Shown here in pieces: positions 16,573 through 28,329 of a stretch of DNA of 32,378 nt. Each line of letters starts with the position of its first letter. Within the stretch, counting starts at the first letter, position 1. The DNA lies in assembly GCA_944386645.1 (NCBI GenBank), contig CALXBW010000016.1:1-32378 (forward strand). The letters are read 5' to 3'. Origin of the DNA: an uncultured Clostridia bacterium (lineage in GTDB: Bacteria > Bacillota > Clostridia > TANB77 > CAG-508). The translations under genes and the position numbers were made by a program. The notes under the pieces were generated by a model. That model saw nothing but the letters and a program-made list of their open reading frames with translations, did not search any database and was not told the origin of the DNA.

Positions 16573-16750
16573 GTAGTTATTCAGACTTAAAATTACTTAT
16601 TAAAAAAGTAATGTACTTTTTATGAAGTAATAATTCGTTAGAATCAGTAAGTATACAGCCTATTATAAATTATTTTATATCATTTTCATATTGTTAAATA
16701 GGCTGCTCACTGCTAGAAATTATAAATAAAAAATACATTGCATTTTTCTT
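16573..16750 (+). ncRNA. Candidate structured non-coding RNA, copy A
   Basis: About 178 bases follow a good promoter and end in a long A/U stem plus TTTTTCTT, a terminator-like end. The closing stem pairs about 16608-16623 with 16722-16741; the apical stem pairs CAGCCTATT (16656-16664) with AATAGGCTG (16697-16705). Between them lies an asymmetric internal bubble. The same architecture, with conserved GTACTTTTT, TGAAGTAA and TAGAAATTA segments, occurs at 20146-20331. Two apical base pairs differ by compensatory double changes. Size, rod shape, central bubble and two copies resemble 6S RNA, but I cannot assign it to that family from sequence. No protein-coding frame explains it. Confidence 0.7.
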
Positions 16751-16800
16751 AGAAAAGATATTTCTCTGAATATAAACAATATTACAAAGGAGGACTAATT

Positions 16801-17301
16801 TTGAATAAAAAATTATTAATTATTATTCCAATTATTGTAGTTATAATAATAATTGCAATTATATTATTTTTCGTTTTTAATAACAAAAATGAATCTGATG
16901 ACAATTTCTTGAATGGTACAAATCAAGCTCCAGTTCATAATCCTCTTGAAGATGCTACTCTTTCTAATGGACAATGGCCTACTTCTGGGTTAATGTCTAA
17001 AATACCTAGAATTTCTGTTGGAACTGTAGGTGATGTTGTTGAAACAGATTCAGGAACTTCTGTTAGTGTATTTAACATTAGCTTATCAGATTATCAAAAT
17101 TATATAGCACAAGTTCAACATGCTGGATTTAATATAAATGAACAATCAACATCAACAACAAATTCTGTTCTTTATTCATCTAGTAATGCAGAAGGAATTT
17201 CAATCAAAACTAGTTATTCTACAGAAACACAAAAAATGTCTTTGGTTATTTCTCAGTCAACAAATTCTGTAAATACTACTACTAATAATATTGTTCAATA
17301 A
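16801..17301 (+). CDS. Membrane-anchored protein of unknown function, DUF6591-like
   Basis: The 166-residue product starts at TTG 16801, six bases after AAAGGAGG. It has one N-terminal membrane helix (about 4-27), a polar linker, and an extracytoplasmic domain (about 57-150). The domain begins WPTSGLMSKIPRISVGTVGDV and contains a D-Y-Q-N-Y helix followed by GFNINEQ and short beta strands. The WPTSGL...IP opening and the later YxxYxxxxxxAGF helix resemble proteins I associate with DUF6591, a clostridial family of unknown role; the match is tentative. The C-terminus is Thr/Asn/Ser-rich. It stands alone downstream of the structured RNA, closed by its own terminator. Confidence 0.8.
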   Translation: MNKKLLIIIPIIVVIIIIAIILFFVFNNKNESDDNFLNGTNQAPVHNPLEDATLSNGQWPTSGLMSKIPRISVGTVGDVVETDSGTSVSVFNISLSDYQNYIAQVQHAGFNINEQSTSTTNSVLYSSSNAEGISIKTSYSTETQKMSLVISQSTNSVNTTTNNIVQ

Positions 17302-17323
17302 AATCTAATTATACAATAAAAAC

Positions 17324-17362
17324 CTGACCCAACTAACAATCAAAGATTGCTAGTTGGGTCAG
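17324..17362. terminator. Strong bidirectional terminator
   Basis: An 18-base arm at 17324-17341 (CTGACCCAACTAACAATC) pairs with 17345-17362 with one mismatch and a 3-base loop. A runs precede it and T runs follow it, so it can end both the plus-strand unknown gene and the minus-strand trmB-gdpP unit. Confidence 0.93.
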
Positions 17363-17372
17363 ATTTTTATTA

Positions 17373-19373
17373 CTAACTATTTTCCATTAAATACTCATTT
17401 ACTTTCTCAATAACCAATTTCTTTGCTTCTTCTAAAGTCAATTCATGTAACTGCGCTCCAGCTACAGTAATATGGCCTCCACCGCCCAACTTTTCTAAAA
17501 CCACTTGGACATTTATATCACCTATAGAACGACCACTTATACAAATCTTATCTCCTACATTTCCGATAACAAATGATGCCGTAATGTCACTAATTGTTAT
17601 TAACTCATCTGCTGCTTTAGCACAAATTATTCCTGCATTTTTATCTACCTTATCATATACAGCAATTCCTATAGTATCATTAATTAGTTCTGTATTTTTA
17701 ACAATATCAGAAATAATATTATAATTTTCTAAATCCATTTGAAACCATTTTTTTACTTTTATAATATCTACTCCTAATTTTCTTAAATACGCTGCTGCTT
17801 CAAAAGTTCTTACACCTGTTTTGAAAGTAAAATCTTTTGTATCAACCATTATTCCACCATATAAAGCCTCTATTTCTTGATCTGTAAGTTTTATATCTTG
17901 ATTAGAATATTGTAAAATTTCTATAACTAATTCAGCTGTTGAGGAAGCATATACTTCATGGAACATTAATATTGGTGATTCTATAAATTCTGTACTTTTT
18001 CTATGATGATCTATAATAACAATTTTTTCAGTTTCATCTAATAAACTAGGCACCTCAACATAATTTTTCCTATGTGTATCTACAATTATTAATAATGTTT
18101 CTGGACTTATTTTAGCAATCGCTTCATTTTTATCTATAATTGCTTCTGCATATTCTTCATTAGTTTTTAATGATTCAATAAAATTTGCTAGTGTTATATC
18201 TGCTGTTGAACTAACTATATGCACTTCTTTTCCTAAACTTTTAGCTAATCTATATAATCCTAAACCAGAGCCCATTGAATCAATATCACCATTCATATGT
18301 CCCATTATTAAAACATCTTTTGATTCATTTATAAGTTCTTCTAATGCATGAGCAATTATTCTAGCTTTTACTTTTGTTCTTTTTTCTACCTCTTGTGCTC
18401 TTCCACCAAAGAAATTATATTTTCCGTTTGTACGAATAACAGCTTGGTCTCCACCTCTTCCCAATGCTATATCTATTGCTGAAAGTGCTGTTTGATATTT
18501 ATCATAGTTTGATTCTCCCTCATCTGTTATTGCAATACTTAAAGTTAATTGCAATTTTCCTTCTATATTAATTTGTTTTATTGTATCTAAAATATTAAAT
18601 TTATCTTTTTCTATTTGTTCTAAATATTTTCTCTCAAAAACATATATAAATGTATCTCTATCTTTCTTTATAATAAGACCACCTGTTGGATTTACCCAAT
18701 TATATATTTCTTTTTCAACTGTAGCAATAACTTGAGGGGTTGATTCTGTTGATATTCTTTGCATTATTTCTTCGTAATTATCAATCATTATTATACCAAT
18801 ACATGTTTTAGAATCATTATATTTTTTTAATATTTCTACATTTTGAGTATTATCTATAAAATATAAATTTACCAAATATTTTTTTGAATTATCTGTATTT
18901 TTATTTTTTACATACTCCCCTATTATTTTATACGATTTTTTGCCTATTCCTACATCTTTTTCTATTGCTTTTTTATTACTATCCTTAATTATTTCTTGCT
19001 TTATTTCTTTAATAATATCCTCTAAATAATTTTTTATATCTATATTTATAAATTCTTTAACAAATTTATTATTCTTCCATATTATATTTCCATCAGTCTC
19101 CATAATAATCAATGGAAACGGCGAATTAATTAAATTATTTTTTGCTGCTGAATCAACATCTAATGTTAATTCTTGTATATGTTTAAAAAATTCACTTTTT
19201 TTTCTACCATTCGTCCAAAAAGTATATGCAAGCAATAATACATATAATATTATAGAAGGAGCTATAAAATTTACTTCATATATACATAATAATATTAACA
19301 AAATTAAAATTATTGCTAAATATATTTTTGTTTTAGATGTTATTTTATCTAAAATTTTTTTATTTATTGGCAT
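17373..19373 (-). CDS. gdpP: Cyclic-di-AMP phosphodiesterase GdpP
   Basis: This 666-residue membrane enzyme hydrolyses c-di-AMP to pApA. Two membrane helices (about 17-33 and 37-53) precede a degenerate PAS domain (about 85-175) and a degenerate GGDEF domain (about 185-320). The DHH/DHHA1 phosphodiesterase follows, with GHMNGDIDSMGS (358-369), VDTHRKNY (431-438), IDHHRKS (454-460) and GGGGH (630-634). All metal-binding His and Asp positions of the DHH module appear present. It follows trmB by 29 bases in the same direction and opposes the synthase CdaA encoded about 5 kb away. Length matches B. subtilis GdpP (659). Confidence 0.95.
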   Translation of the reverse strand: MPINKKILDKITSKTKIYLAIILILLILLCIYEVNFIAPSIILYVLLLAYTFWTNGRKKSEFFKHIQELTLDVDSAAKNNLINSPFPLIIMETDGNIIWKNNKFVKEFINIDIKNYLEDIIKEIKQEIIKDSNKKAIEKDVGIGKKSYKIIGEYVKNKNTDNSKKYLVNLYFIDNTQNVEILKKYNDSKTCIGIIMIDNYEEIMQRISTESTPQVIATVEKEIYNWVNPTGGLIIKKDRDTFIYVFERKYLEQIEKDKFNILDTIKQINIEGKLQLTLSIAITDEGESNYDKYQTALSAIDIALGRGGDQAVIRTNGKYNFFGGRAQEVEKRTKVKARIIAHALEELINESKDVLIMGHMNGDIDSMGSGLGLYRLAKSLGKEVHIVSSTADITLANFIESLKTNEEYAEAIIDKNEAIAKISPETLLIIVDTHRKNYVEVPSLLDETEKIVIIDHHRKSTEFIESPILMFHEVYASSTAELVIEILQYSNQDIKLTDQEIEALYGGIMVDTKDFTFKTGVRTFEAAAYLRKLGVDIIKVKKWFQMDLENYNIISDIVKNTELINDTIGIAVYDKVDKNAGIICAKAADELITISDITASFVIGNVGDKICISGRSIGDINVQVVLEKLGGGGHITVAGAQLHELTLEEAKKLVIEKVNEYLMENS

Positions 19374-19402
19374 AATTTTCTCCTTACTTATATTTACAAT
19401 TA

Positions 19403-20053
19403 TTAAACTTTTGCTATAATAGCTTTTATCTTTATTCCTTCTTTTGTGTACATTTCTTCATGCTCAGTTGTAAAATTTTCAGTAAATATATTGTCTCTAT
19501 GTAAATCATTTGTATATCTTATAATTTTATAATCAGCCGCTTTAAAATATCTAAAACTTGAATTATATAGGTCTTCATCATCTGTTTTAAAATATATTTC
19601 TACTCCACTTTTTAAAAATTGTTTATATTTCAATAATAATCTAGTATGTGTTAACCTACGTTTCTGATGCTTTCCTCTTGGCCATGGATTACAGAAATTA
19701 ATATATATTCTTTCTATATTATCATTTCCCGAAATTATATCATTTATTTGTTCTATATTTTTTTGAACTAATACTACATTACTTACTATTTTTTTATCAA
19801 ATAATTTTTCTATATTTCTTTTTGCTACTCCTAAAATATCCATTTTTATATCTATAGCTATAAAATTTATTTCAGGGTGCGCTTTTGCTATCTTTGCAAC
19901 AAATATCCCCTTACCACACCCCAATTCAATATGAATTGGATTATTATTATTAAATTTTTCCTTCCAATTTTCTTTATATTTTTCTGGCTCCTTCTCAAAG
20001 AAATAACAACTATTCAATTCTTCTTTTGCCCATGGCTTACTTCTTATTCTCAT
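19403..20053 (-). CDS. trmB: tRNA (guanine-N7-)-methyltransferase TrmB
   Basis: The 216-residue enzyme methylates G46 of tRNA using S-adenosylmethionine. The start MRIRSKPWA matches the family opening. The SAM-binding loop is IHIELGCGKGIFVAKIA (about 41-57), and FCNPWPRGKHQKRRLTH (about 120-136) corresponds to the conserved F-x-D/N-P-W-P-K-x-H-x-K-R-R-L signature. The C-terminal FTTEHEEMYTKEG segment is also typical. It is the first gene of a two-gene unit with gdpP, with promoter at 20081-20109. Confidence 0.96.
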   Translation of the reverse strand: MRIRSKPWAKEELNSCYFFEKEPEKYKENWKEKFNNNNPIHIELGCGKGIFVAKIAKAHPEINFIAIDIKMDILGVAKRNIEKLFDKKIVSNVVLVQKNIEQINDIISGNDNIERIYINFCNPWPRGKHQKRRLTHTRLLLKYKQFLKSGVEIYFKTDDEDLYNSSFRYFKAADYKIIRYTNDLHRDNIFTENFTTEHEEMYTKEGIKIKAIIAKV

Positions 20054-20080
20054 ATTTTCTCCTTATTATTTAACAATAGT

Positions 20081-20109
20081 ATTTTAACATTTATTTATGT
20101 AAATTTCAA
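20081..20109 (-). promoter_or_regulatory. Promoter of trmB-gdpP
   Basis: Minus-strand TTGAAA (20104-20109), 17-base spacer, TAAAAT (20081-20086), about 27 bases upstream of the trmB ATG. Confidence 0.75.
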
Positions 20110-20145
20110 GAAAATACTTACATTTTTATTCATATTTAACTATTC

Positions 20146-20331
20146 GTAGTTACTGCTTAAAGTAATCATATTTTAATAAAAAATAAATGTACTTTTTGTG
20201 AAGTAACAATTCTTTGGGACACCAGCAAGCTTACAGTCTGTTAACATCCAATTGCAAGGATTTATTTTAATAATATCCTACAGACTGTGCGATGTTAGAA
20301 ATTACAAATAAAAAATACATTTATTTTTCTT
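20146..20331 (+). ncRNA. Candidate structured non-coding RNA, copy B
   Basis: This is the diverged partner of the element at 16573-16750, in the same orientation, starting at a shared GTAGTTA. A/U-rich closing arms pair around 20182-20201 with 20303-20323. The apical stem pairs CAGTCTGT (20234-20241) with ACAGACTG (20280-20287). Compared with copy A, a C-G pair has become U-A and an A-U pair has become G-C, so pairing is kept while sequence changes. It ends in TTATTTTTCTT. It lies between the trmB promoter and the rpoC terminator and converges on rpoC. I found no good promoter for this copy; TTAACT at 20136-20141 is the position equivalent to the -10 of copy A. Confidence 0.65.
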
Positions 20332-20357
20332 GCAATATTAATTTTAATATGAAAAAC

Positions 20358-20398
20358 AAATGCAGAAATAAAATAACTTTTACCTTATTTCTGCATTT
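20358..20398 (-). terminator. Terminator after rpoC
   Basis: AAATGCAGAAATAA (20358-20371) is complementary to TTATTTCTGCATTT (20385-20398). On the minus strand the hairpin follows the rpoC stop by a few bases and runs into TTTGTTTTT. Confidence 0.85.
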
Positions 20399-20405
20399 AT
20401 ATACT

Positions 20406-23400
20406 TTAATGAAGTATCTTACTTCTTTCTAAATTCTCATTTAATGTTTCATCTTCTACTAAATCTTCTGTACTAATATGAACATCTTTATACATACTCA
20501 TACCTGTACCTGCTGGAATTAATTTTCCAATTATAACATTTTCTTTTAATCCCAATAATGGATCTACTTTTCCCTTTATTGCTGCATCTGTTAAAACTCT
20601 TGTTGTTTCTTGGAACGATGCTGCTGATAAGAAACTCTCTGTAGATAATGATGCTTTTGTAATTCCTAATAATGTTCTTTTTCCTTTTGCAGGTCTTTTT
20701 CCTTCTGCAATTATCTTATTATTTTCATCTTCGAATTCATACATATCAACTAAAGCACCTGGGAACATCTTTGTATCACCACTATCTTCTACTCTTACCT
20801 TCTTAAGCATTTGTCTTCCTATTACTTCTATGTGTTTATCGTTTATATCAACACCTTGGTTTCTATAAACTTTTTGTACTTCAGATATTAAATATTCATA
20901 AACTCCTTGTGGTCCTTTTATTTGTAAAATATCATTTGGATTTATAGAACCCTCTGTTATTGGATCACCAGCTTCTAAGTAATCTCCATCTTTAACTTTT
21001 AATTTTGAACCAAAACTGATTGTATATGTTTTTGCATCATCTTTACCTGTTATTGTTACTTCTTTTCTCTTCTTATCATCTGAAATACTAACAGTTCCAG
21101 CAATTTCAGTAATTACAGCTAATCCTTTTGGTTTTCTAGCTTCAAATAATTCTTCAACTCTAGGTAAACCTTGTGTAATATCTCCTCCTGCAACACCTCC
21201 TGTATGGAATGTTCTCATAGTAAGCTGAGTTCCTGGCTCCCCGATTGATTGAGCAGCGACAATTCCTACAGCTTCTCCTATTTTCACTTCTTCCCTTCTT
21301 GCAAGTCCCATTCCATAACATTTACAACATACACCATGTTTTGATCTACAAGCTAAACTTGAACGTACTCTAACTTTAGTAAATCCAGCTTTAATAATAT
21401 TTGTTGCTATTTCATCATTAATCATATTTTCTTTATGTGCAACAATATTTCCATTTTTATCTTTTAAATCTTCTAATAGATATCTACCAATTAGTCTCTC
21501 ATGTAATGTTTCTATTACTTGATTTCCATCTTTAATATCAGATATTTCTATCCCTTCTGTTGTTCCACAATCTTCTTCCCTAATAATTATATCTTGGCTT
21601 ACATCAACTAATCTTCTTGTTAAATATCCAGAGTCTGCTGTTCTTAATGCAGTATCTGCAAGACCTTTTCTAGCACCATGTGAAGATATAAAATACTCTA
21701 AAACATCTAATCCCTCTCTAAAACATGATTTGATTGGTATTTCAACTGCTTTACCAGAAGTATTAGCCATAAGTCCACGCATACCAGCTATTTGTCTTAA
21801 CTGATTCATATTACCTCTAGCTCCAGATTGAGCCATCATATAAATTGGATTTAAATCATCAAAATTATCTTTCATAGCTTCTGTAACTTGATTTGTTACA
21901 TCTTCCCATATTTTGATAACAGCTTCATATCTTTCATTTTCTGTTATCAAACCACGTCTATATTGTTTTAATATTTCATCTTTATCATGTTCTGCTTTTT
22001 CTAATATTGCTTTTTTAGCTTCTGGAACTGCAACATCAGCAACACTAACTGTTATAGCACCTTTTGTAGAATATTTAAATCCTATTGCTTTTATATAATC
22101 TAATACTTCTGCAGTTGCAGATAATCCATGTTTATTTATACATTTTGCTATAATCGTTCCTAAGTTCTTTTTAATAACAGGGAAATCTATCTCTAAATCA
22201 AATTCTTTTTCTGGATCTGATCTATCAACAAAACCTAAATCTTGTGGTATTCCTTCATTATATATTATCCTACCAACAGTTGTTTCAATTGCTTTATATT
22301 TAACTGTTCCATCTTCTAAAGTTTTAAACATTCTTATTTTTACTTTAGCATGCAATTCGACATCATTATTTTGATATGCCATAATAGCTTCATCTGTACT
22401 ACTAAAATACATTCCTTCGCCTTTTTCACCATCTATTTGCATAGTTAAGTAGTAACTTCCTAATATCATATCTTGTGTTGGTACTGTAACTGGTTTACCA
22501 TCTTGTGGTTTCAATAAGTTGTTTACAGATAGCATTAGAAATCTAGCTTCTGCTTGTGCTTCTGGTGATAAAGGTACATGTATAGCCATTTGGTCTCCAT
22601 CAAAGTCCGCATTAAATGCTGTACATACTAGTGGATGTAATTTTATAGCTCTACCTTCAACTAATATTGGTTCAAATGCTTGTATTCCTAATCTATGTAA
22701 TGTAGGAGCACGGTTTAACATTACTGGATGATCTTTTATAACATCTTCTAATATATCCCATACTTCTGGTCTTAATTTCTCAACCATTCTTTTTGCATTT
22801 TTTATATTATGAGCTATTCCTCTACCAACTAATTCTTTCATTACAAAAGGTTTAAATAATTCTACTGCCATTTCTTTTGGAAGTCCACATTGATATATTT
22901 TTAATTCTGGCCCTACAACTATAACAGAACGCCCAGAATAGTCAACTCTCTTACCTAAAAGGTTTTGTCTAAATCTACCTTGTTTTCCTTTAAGTAAATC
23001 AGATAAAGATTTTAATGGTCTATTTCCTGCTCCCGTAACTGGTCTTCCACGCCTGCTATTATCTATTAACGCATCTACAGATTCTTGTAACATTCTTTTT
23101 TCATTTCTTACAATTATCTCTGGAGCACCTAATTCCAATAATCTTTTCAATCTATTATTTCTATTTATAACTCTTCTATATAAATCATTCAAATCTGATG
23201 TTGCAAATCTACCACCGTCTAACTGAACCATTGGTCTCAATTCTGGTGGAATTACAGGAACTACATTCATAATCATCCATTCAGGTTTATTCCCAGATAA
23301 TCTAAATGATTCTACAGTATCTAACCTTTTTATTAATTTTACTTTCTTTTGTTCACTTGCTTTTTCTAACTCTTTTTTTATTTGTTCTGATAATTTTTCA

Positions 23401-23954
23401 ACATCAACTTCAGATAATAATTTCAATAATGCTTCTGCACCCATTTGCGCTTTAAAAGAACCTTTTCCATATTTTTCTTCTGCTTCATGATATTCTTTTT
23501 CTGTTAACACTTGGCATTTTGTTAATCCAGATGTTCCTTTATCTGTAACAATATATGATGCAAAATATATTACTTTTTCTAAGCTTCTTGGTGATATATC
23601 TAGTATTAAAGCTATTCTACTTGGTATTCCTTTGAAATACCATATATGTGCAACTGGTGCTGCTAGTTCAATATGTCCCATTCTTTCTCTTCTAACTTTT
23701 GATTTTGTTACTTCTACACCACATCTATCGCAAACTATACCCTTATATCTAACTCTCTTATATTTTCCACAATGACATTCCCAATCTTTTGTTGGTCCAA
23801 ATATTTTTTCACAAAATAATCCATCTTTTTCTGGCTTTAATGTTCTATAGTTTATTGTCTCTGGTTTCTTAACTTCCCCTTTTGACCATTCTCTTATTTT
23901 TTCATCGGAAGCTAATCCTATTTTTATTTTATCAAAAATTTCTAATTCTTCCAT
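20406..23954 (-). CDS. rpoC: RNA polymerase subunit beta'
   Basis: This is the 1182-residue largest subunit of RNA polymerase. The N-terminal zinc site CHCGKY...CDRCG (Cys60, 62, 75, 78) is intact. The active-site Mg-binding NADFDGDQM is at 448-456, preceded by [20 protein letters not shown]. Bridge-helix and trigger-loop segments include [21 protein letters not shown] second zinc cluster lies in [15 protein letters not shown]. Length fits Firmicutes without large lineage insertions. It follows rpoB by 128 bases, a gap with no gene and no strong hairpin. Confidence 0.98.
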   Translation of the reverse strand: MEELEIFDKIKIGLASDEKIREWSKGEVKKPETINYRTLKPEKDGLFCEKIFGPTKDWECHCGKYKRVRYKGIVCDRCGVEVTKSKVRRERMGHIELAAPVAHIWYFKGIPSRIALILDISPRSLEKVIYFASYIVTDKGTSGLTKCQVLTEKEYHEAEEKYGKGSFKAQMGAEALLKLLSEVDVEKLSEQIKKELEKASEQKKVKLIKRLDTVESFRLSGNKPEWMIMNVVPVIPPELRPMVQLDGGRFATSDLNDLYRRVINRNNRLKRLLELGAPEIIVRNEKRMLQESVDALIDNSRRGRPVTGAGNRPLKSLSDLLKGKQGRFRQNLLGKRVDYSGRSVIVVGPELKIYQCGLPKEMAVELFKPFVMKELVGRGIAHNIKNAKRMVEKLRPEVWDILEDVIKDHPVMLNRAPTLHRLGIQAFEPILVEGRAIKLHPLVCTAFNADFDGDQMAIHVPLSPEAQAEARFLMLSVNNLLKPQDGKPVTVPTQDMILGSYYLTMQIDGEKGEGMYFSSTDEAIMAYQNNDVELHAKVKIRMFKTLEDGTVKYKAIETTVGRIIYNEGIPQDLGFVDRSDPEKEFDLEIDFPVIKKNLGTIIAKCINKHGLSATAEVLDYIKAIGFKYSTKGAITVSVADVAVPEAKKAILEKAEHDKDEILKQYRRGLITENERYEAVIKIWEDVTNQVTEAMKDNFDDLNPIYMMAQSGARGNMNQLRQIAGMRGLMANTSGKAVEIPIKSCFREGLDVLEYFISSHGARKGLADTALRTADSGYLTRRLVDVSQDIIIREEDCGTTEGIEISDIKDGNQVIETLHERLIGRYLLEDLKDKNGNIVAHKENMINDEIATNIIKAGFTKVRVRSSLACRSKHGVCCKCYGMGLARREEVKIGEAVGIVAAQSIGEPGTQLTMRTFHTGGVAGGDITQGLPRVEELFEARKPKGLAVITEIAGTVSISDDKKRKEVTITGKDDAKTYTISFGSKLKVKDGDYLEAGDPITEGSINPNDILQIKGPQGVYEYLISEVQKVYRNQGVDINDKHIEVIGRQMLKKVRVEDSGDTKMFPGALVDMYEFEDENNKIIAEGKRPAKGKRTLLGITKASLSTESFLSAASFQETTRVLTDAAIKGKVDPLLGLKENVIIGKLIPAGTGMSMYKDVHISTEDLVEDETLNENLERSKILH

Positions 23955-24082
23955 TAAAATTTTTGCCCCCTCTTATTAACATTAAAGTTTTTGAGTATAA
24001 ACTACTATTTAGATATACACCGCTCGAACAGACATGTTGTCATCTGCATAGCAATATTATACTCTATTCAATTAATAATATC

Positions 24083-27802
<3,720 letters not shown>

Positions 27803-28217
27803 AAAAATCACCCCTATTTAAGTTGTGAATACTCACACTTTAATAATTTTTTAGCAGATTTATATTACTTAAAAAAAGCACAAAAAAGTCCCTCTTAAAT
27901 AAAAATGTTATATAAAATAAAAATTTTACTGCCTATCAATTTTTACTCCATATAATTATTTCTATTTAATTCCTCTATTTTTGTATTTTTTAAGTTGTTA
28001 TCTAGGCAACAAAAAGGCATGTTGGCAGATACTTTTTTTACCAACTTACCTTTAATATTTTTCTTTATTTAATTAGTATAACAAACTCTTTTTTTATAAT
28101 AATCACCTTAACTTTTAAATTTTAGAAAAGTATACTATTTAGAATTTAAATATTTTTGAATTATCTTTAGAATTTAAATGTATTAATAAAAATGTCGTTT
28201 GTCATCTCAATATAGCT
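27803..28217 (-). promoter_or_regulatory. Long untranslated leader of rpoB-rpoC
   Basis: About 415 bases separate the predicted start of transcription from rpoB. I see no gene in it. A short stem, GTTGG with CCAAC (about 28021-28045), and a nearby GGCAAC...GTTGCC-like pairing could form a structured leader. A second -10-like TATACT lies near 28076-28081 but lacks a convincing -35. Direct TTTAGAATTTAAAT copies lie near 28137-28150 and 28166-28179. The region may hold an autoregulatory site, which sequence alone cannot show. Confidence 0.4.
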
Positions 28218-28223
28218 TTGTTT

Positions 28224-28253
28224 ACTATATCACAATTACTATATAATTGTCAA
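28224..28253 (-). promoter_or_regulatory. Strong promoter of rpoB-rpoC
   Basis: Minus-strand TTGACA (28248-28253) is the exact -35 consensus, followed after 18 bases by TATAGT (28224-28229). The site overlaps an inverted repeat ACAATTA/TAATTGT (28232-28250). On the plus strand, TTGTTT (28218-28223) with an 18-base spacer to TATAAT (28242-28247) forms an overlapping promoter-like sequence in the opposite direction. Confidence 0.75.
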
Positions 28254-28258
28254 TATGT

Positions 28259-28318
28259 GTGTTAATATTTTTATGCTATTTTTTATATGTGTTAATATTT
28301 TTATGCTATTTTTTATAT
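28259..28318. repeat. Exact tandem duplication, 2 x 30 bases
   Basis: Two identical 30-base units (28259-28288 and 28289-28318) begin GTGTTAATATTTTTATGCTA. They lie directly upstream of the rpoBC -35 box, within the region occupied by UP elements, and are rich in A-tracts on the minus strand. Confidence 0.95.
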
Positions 28319-28329
28319 GTATATTTATA

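Noticed and set aside
16573-20331. Naming the two RNA elements as 6S RNA
   Set aside because: Size and shape fit, but I cannot match conserved 6S bubble sequences with confidence, so only a structured RNA is claimed.
27803-27811. GTG start for rpoB at 27811
   Set aside because: The GTG is part of the AGGGGTGA ribosome binding site; TTG at 27802 has correct spacing and matches the family N-terminus.
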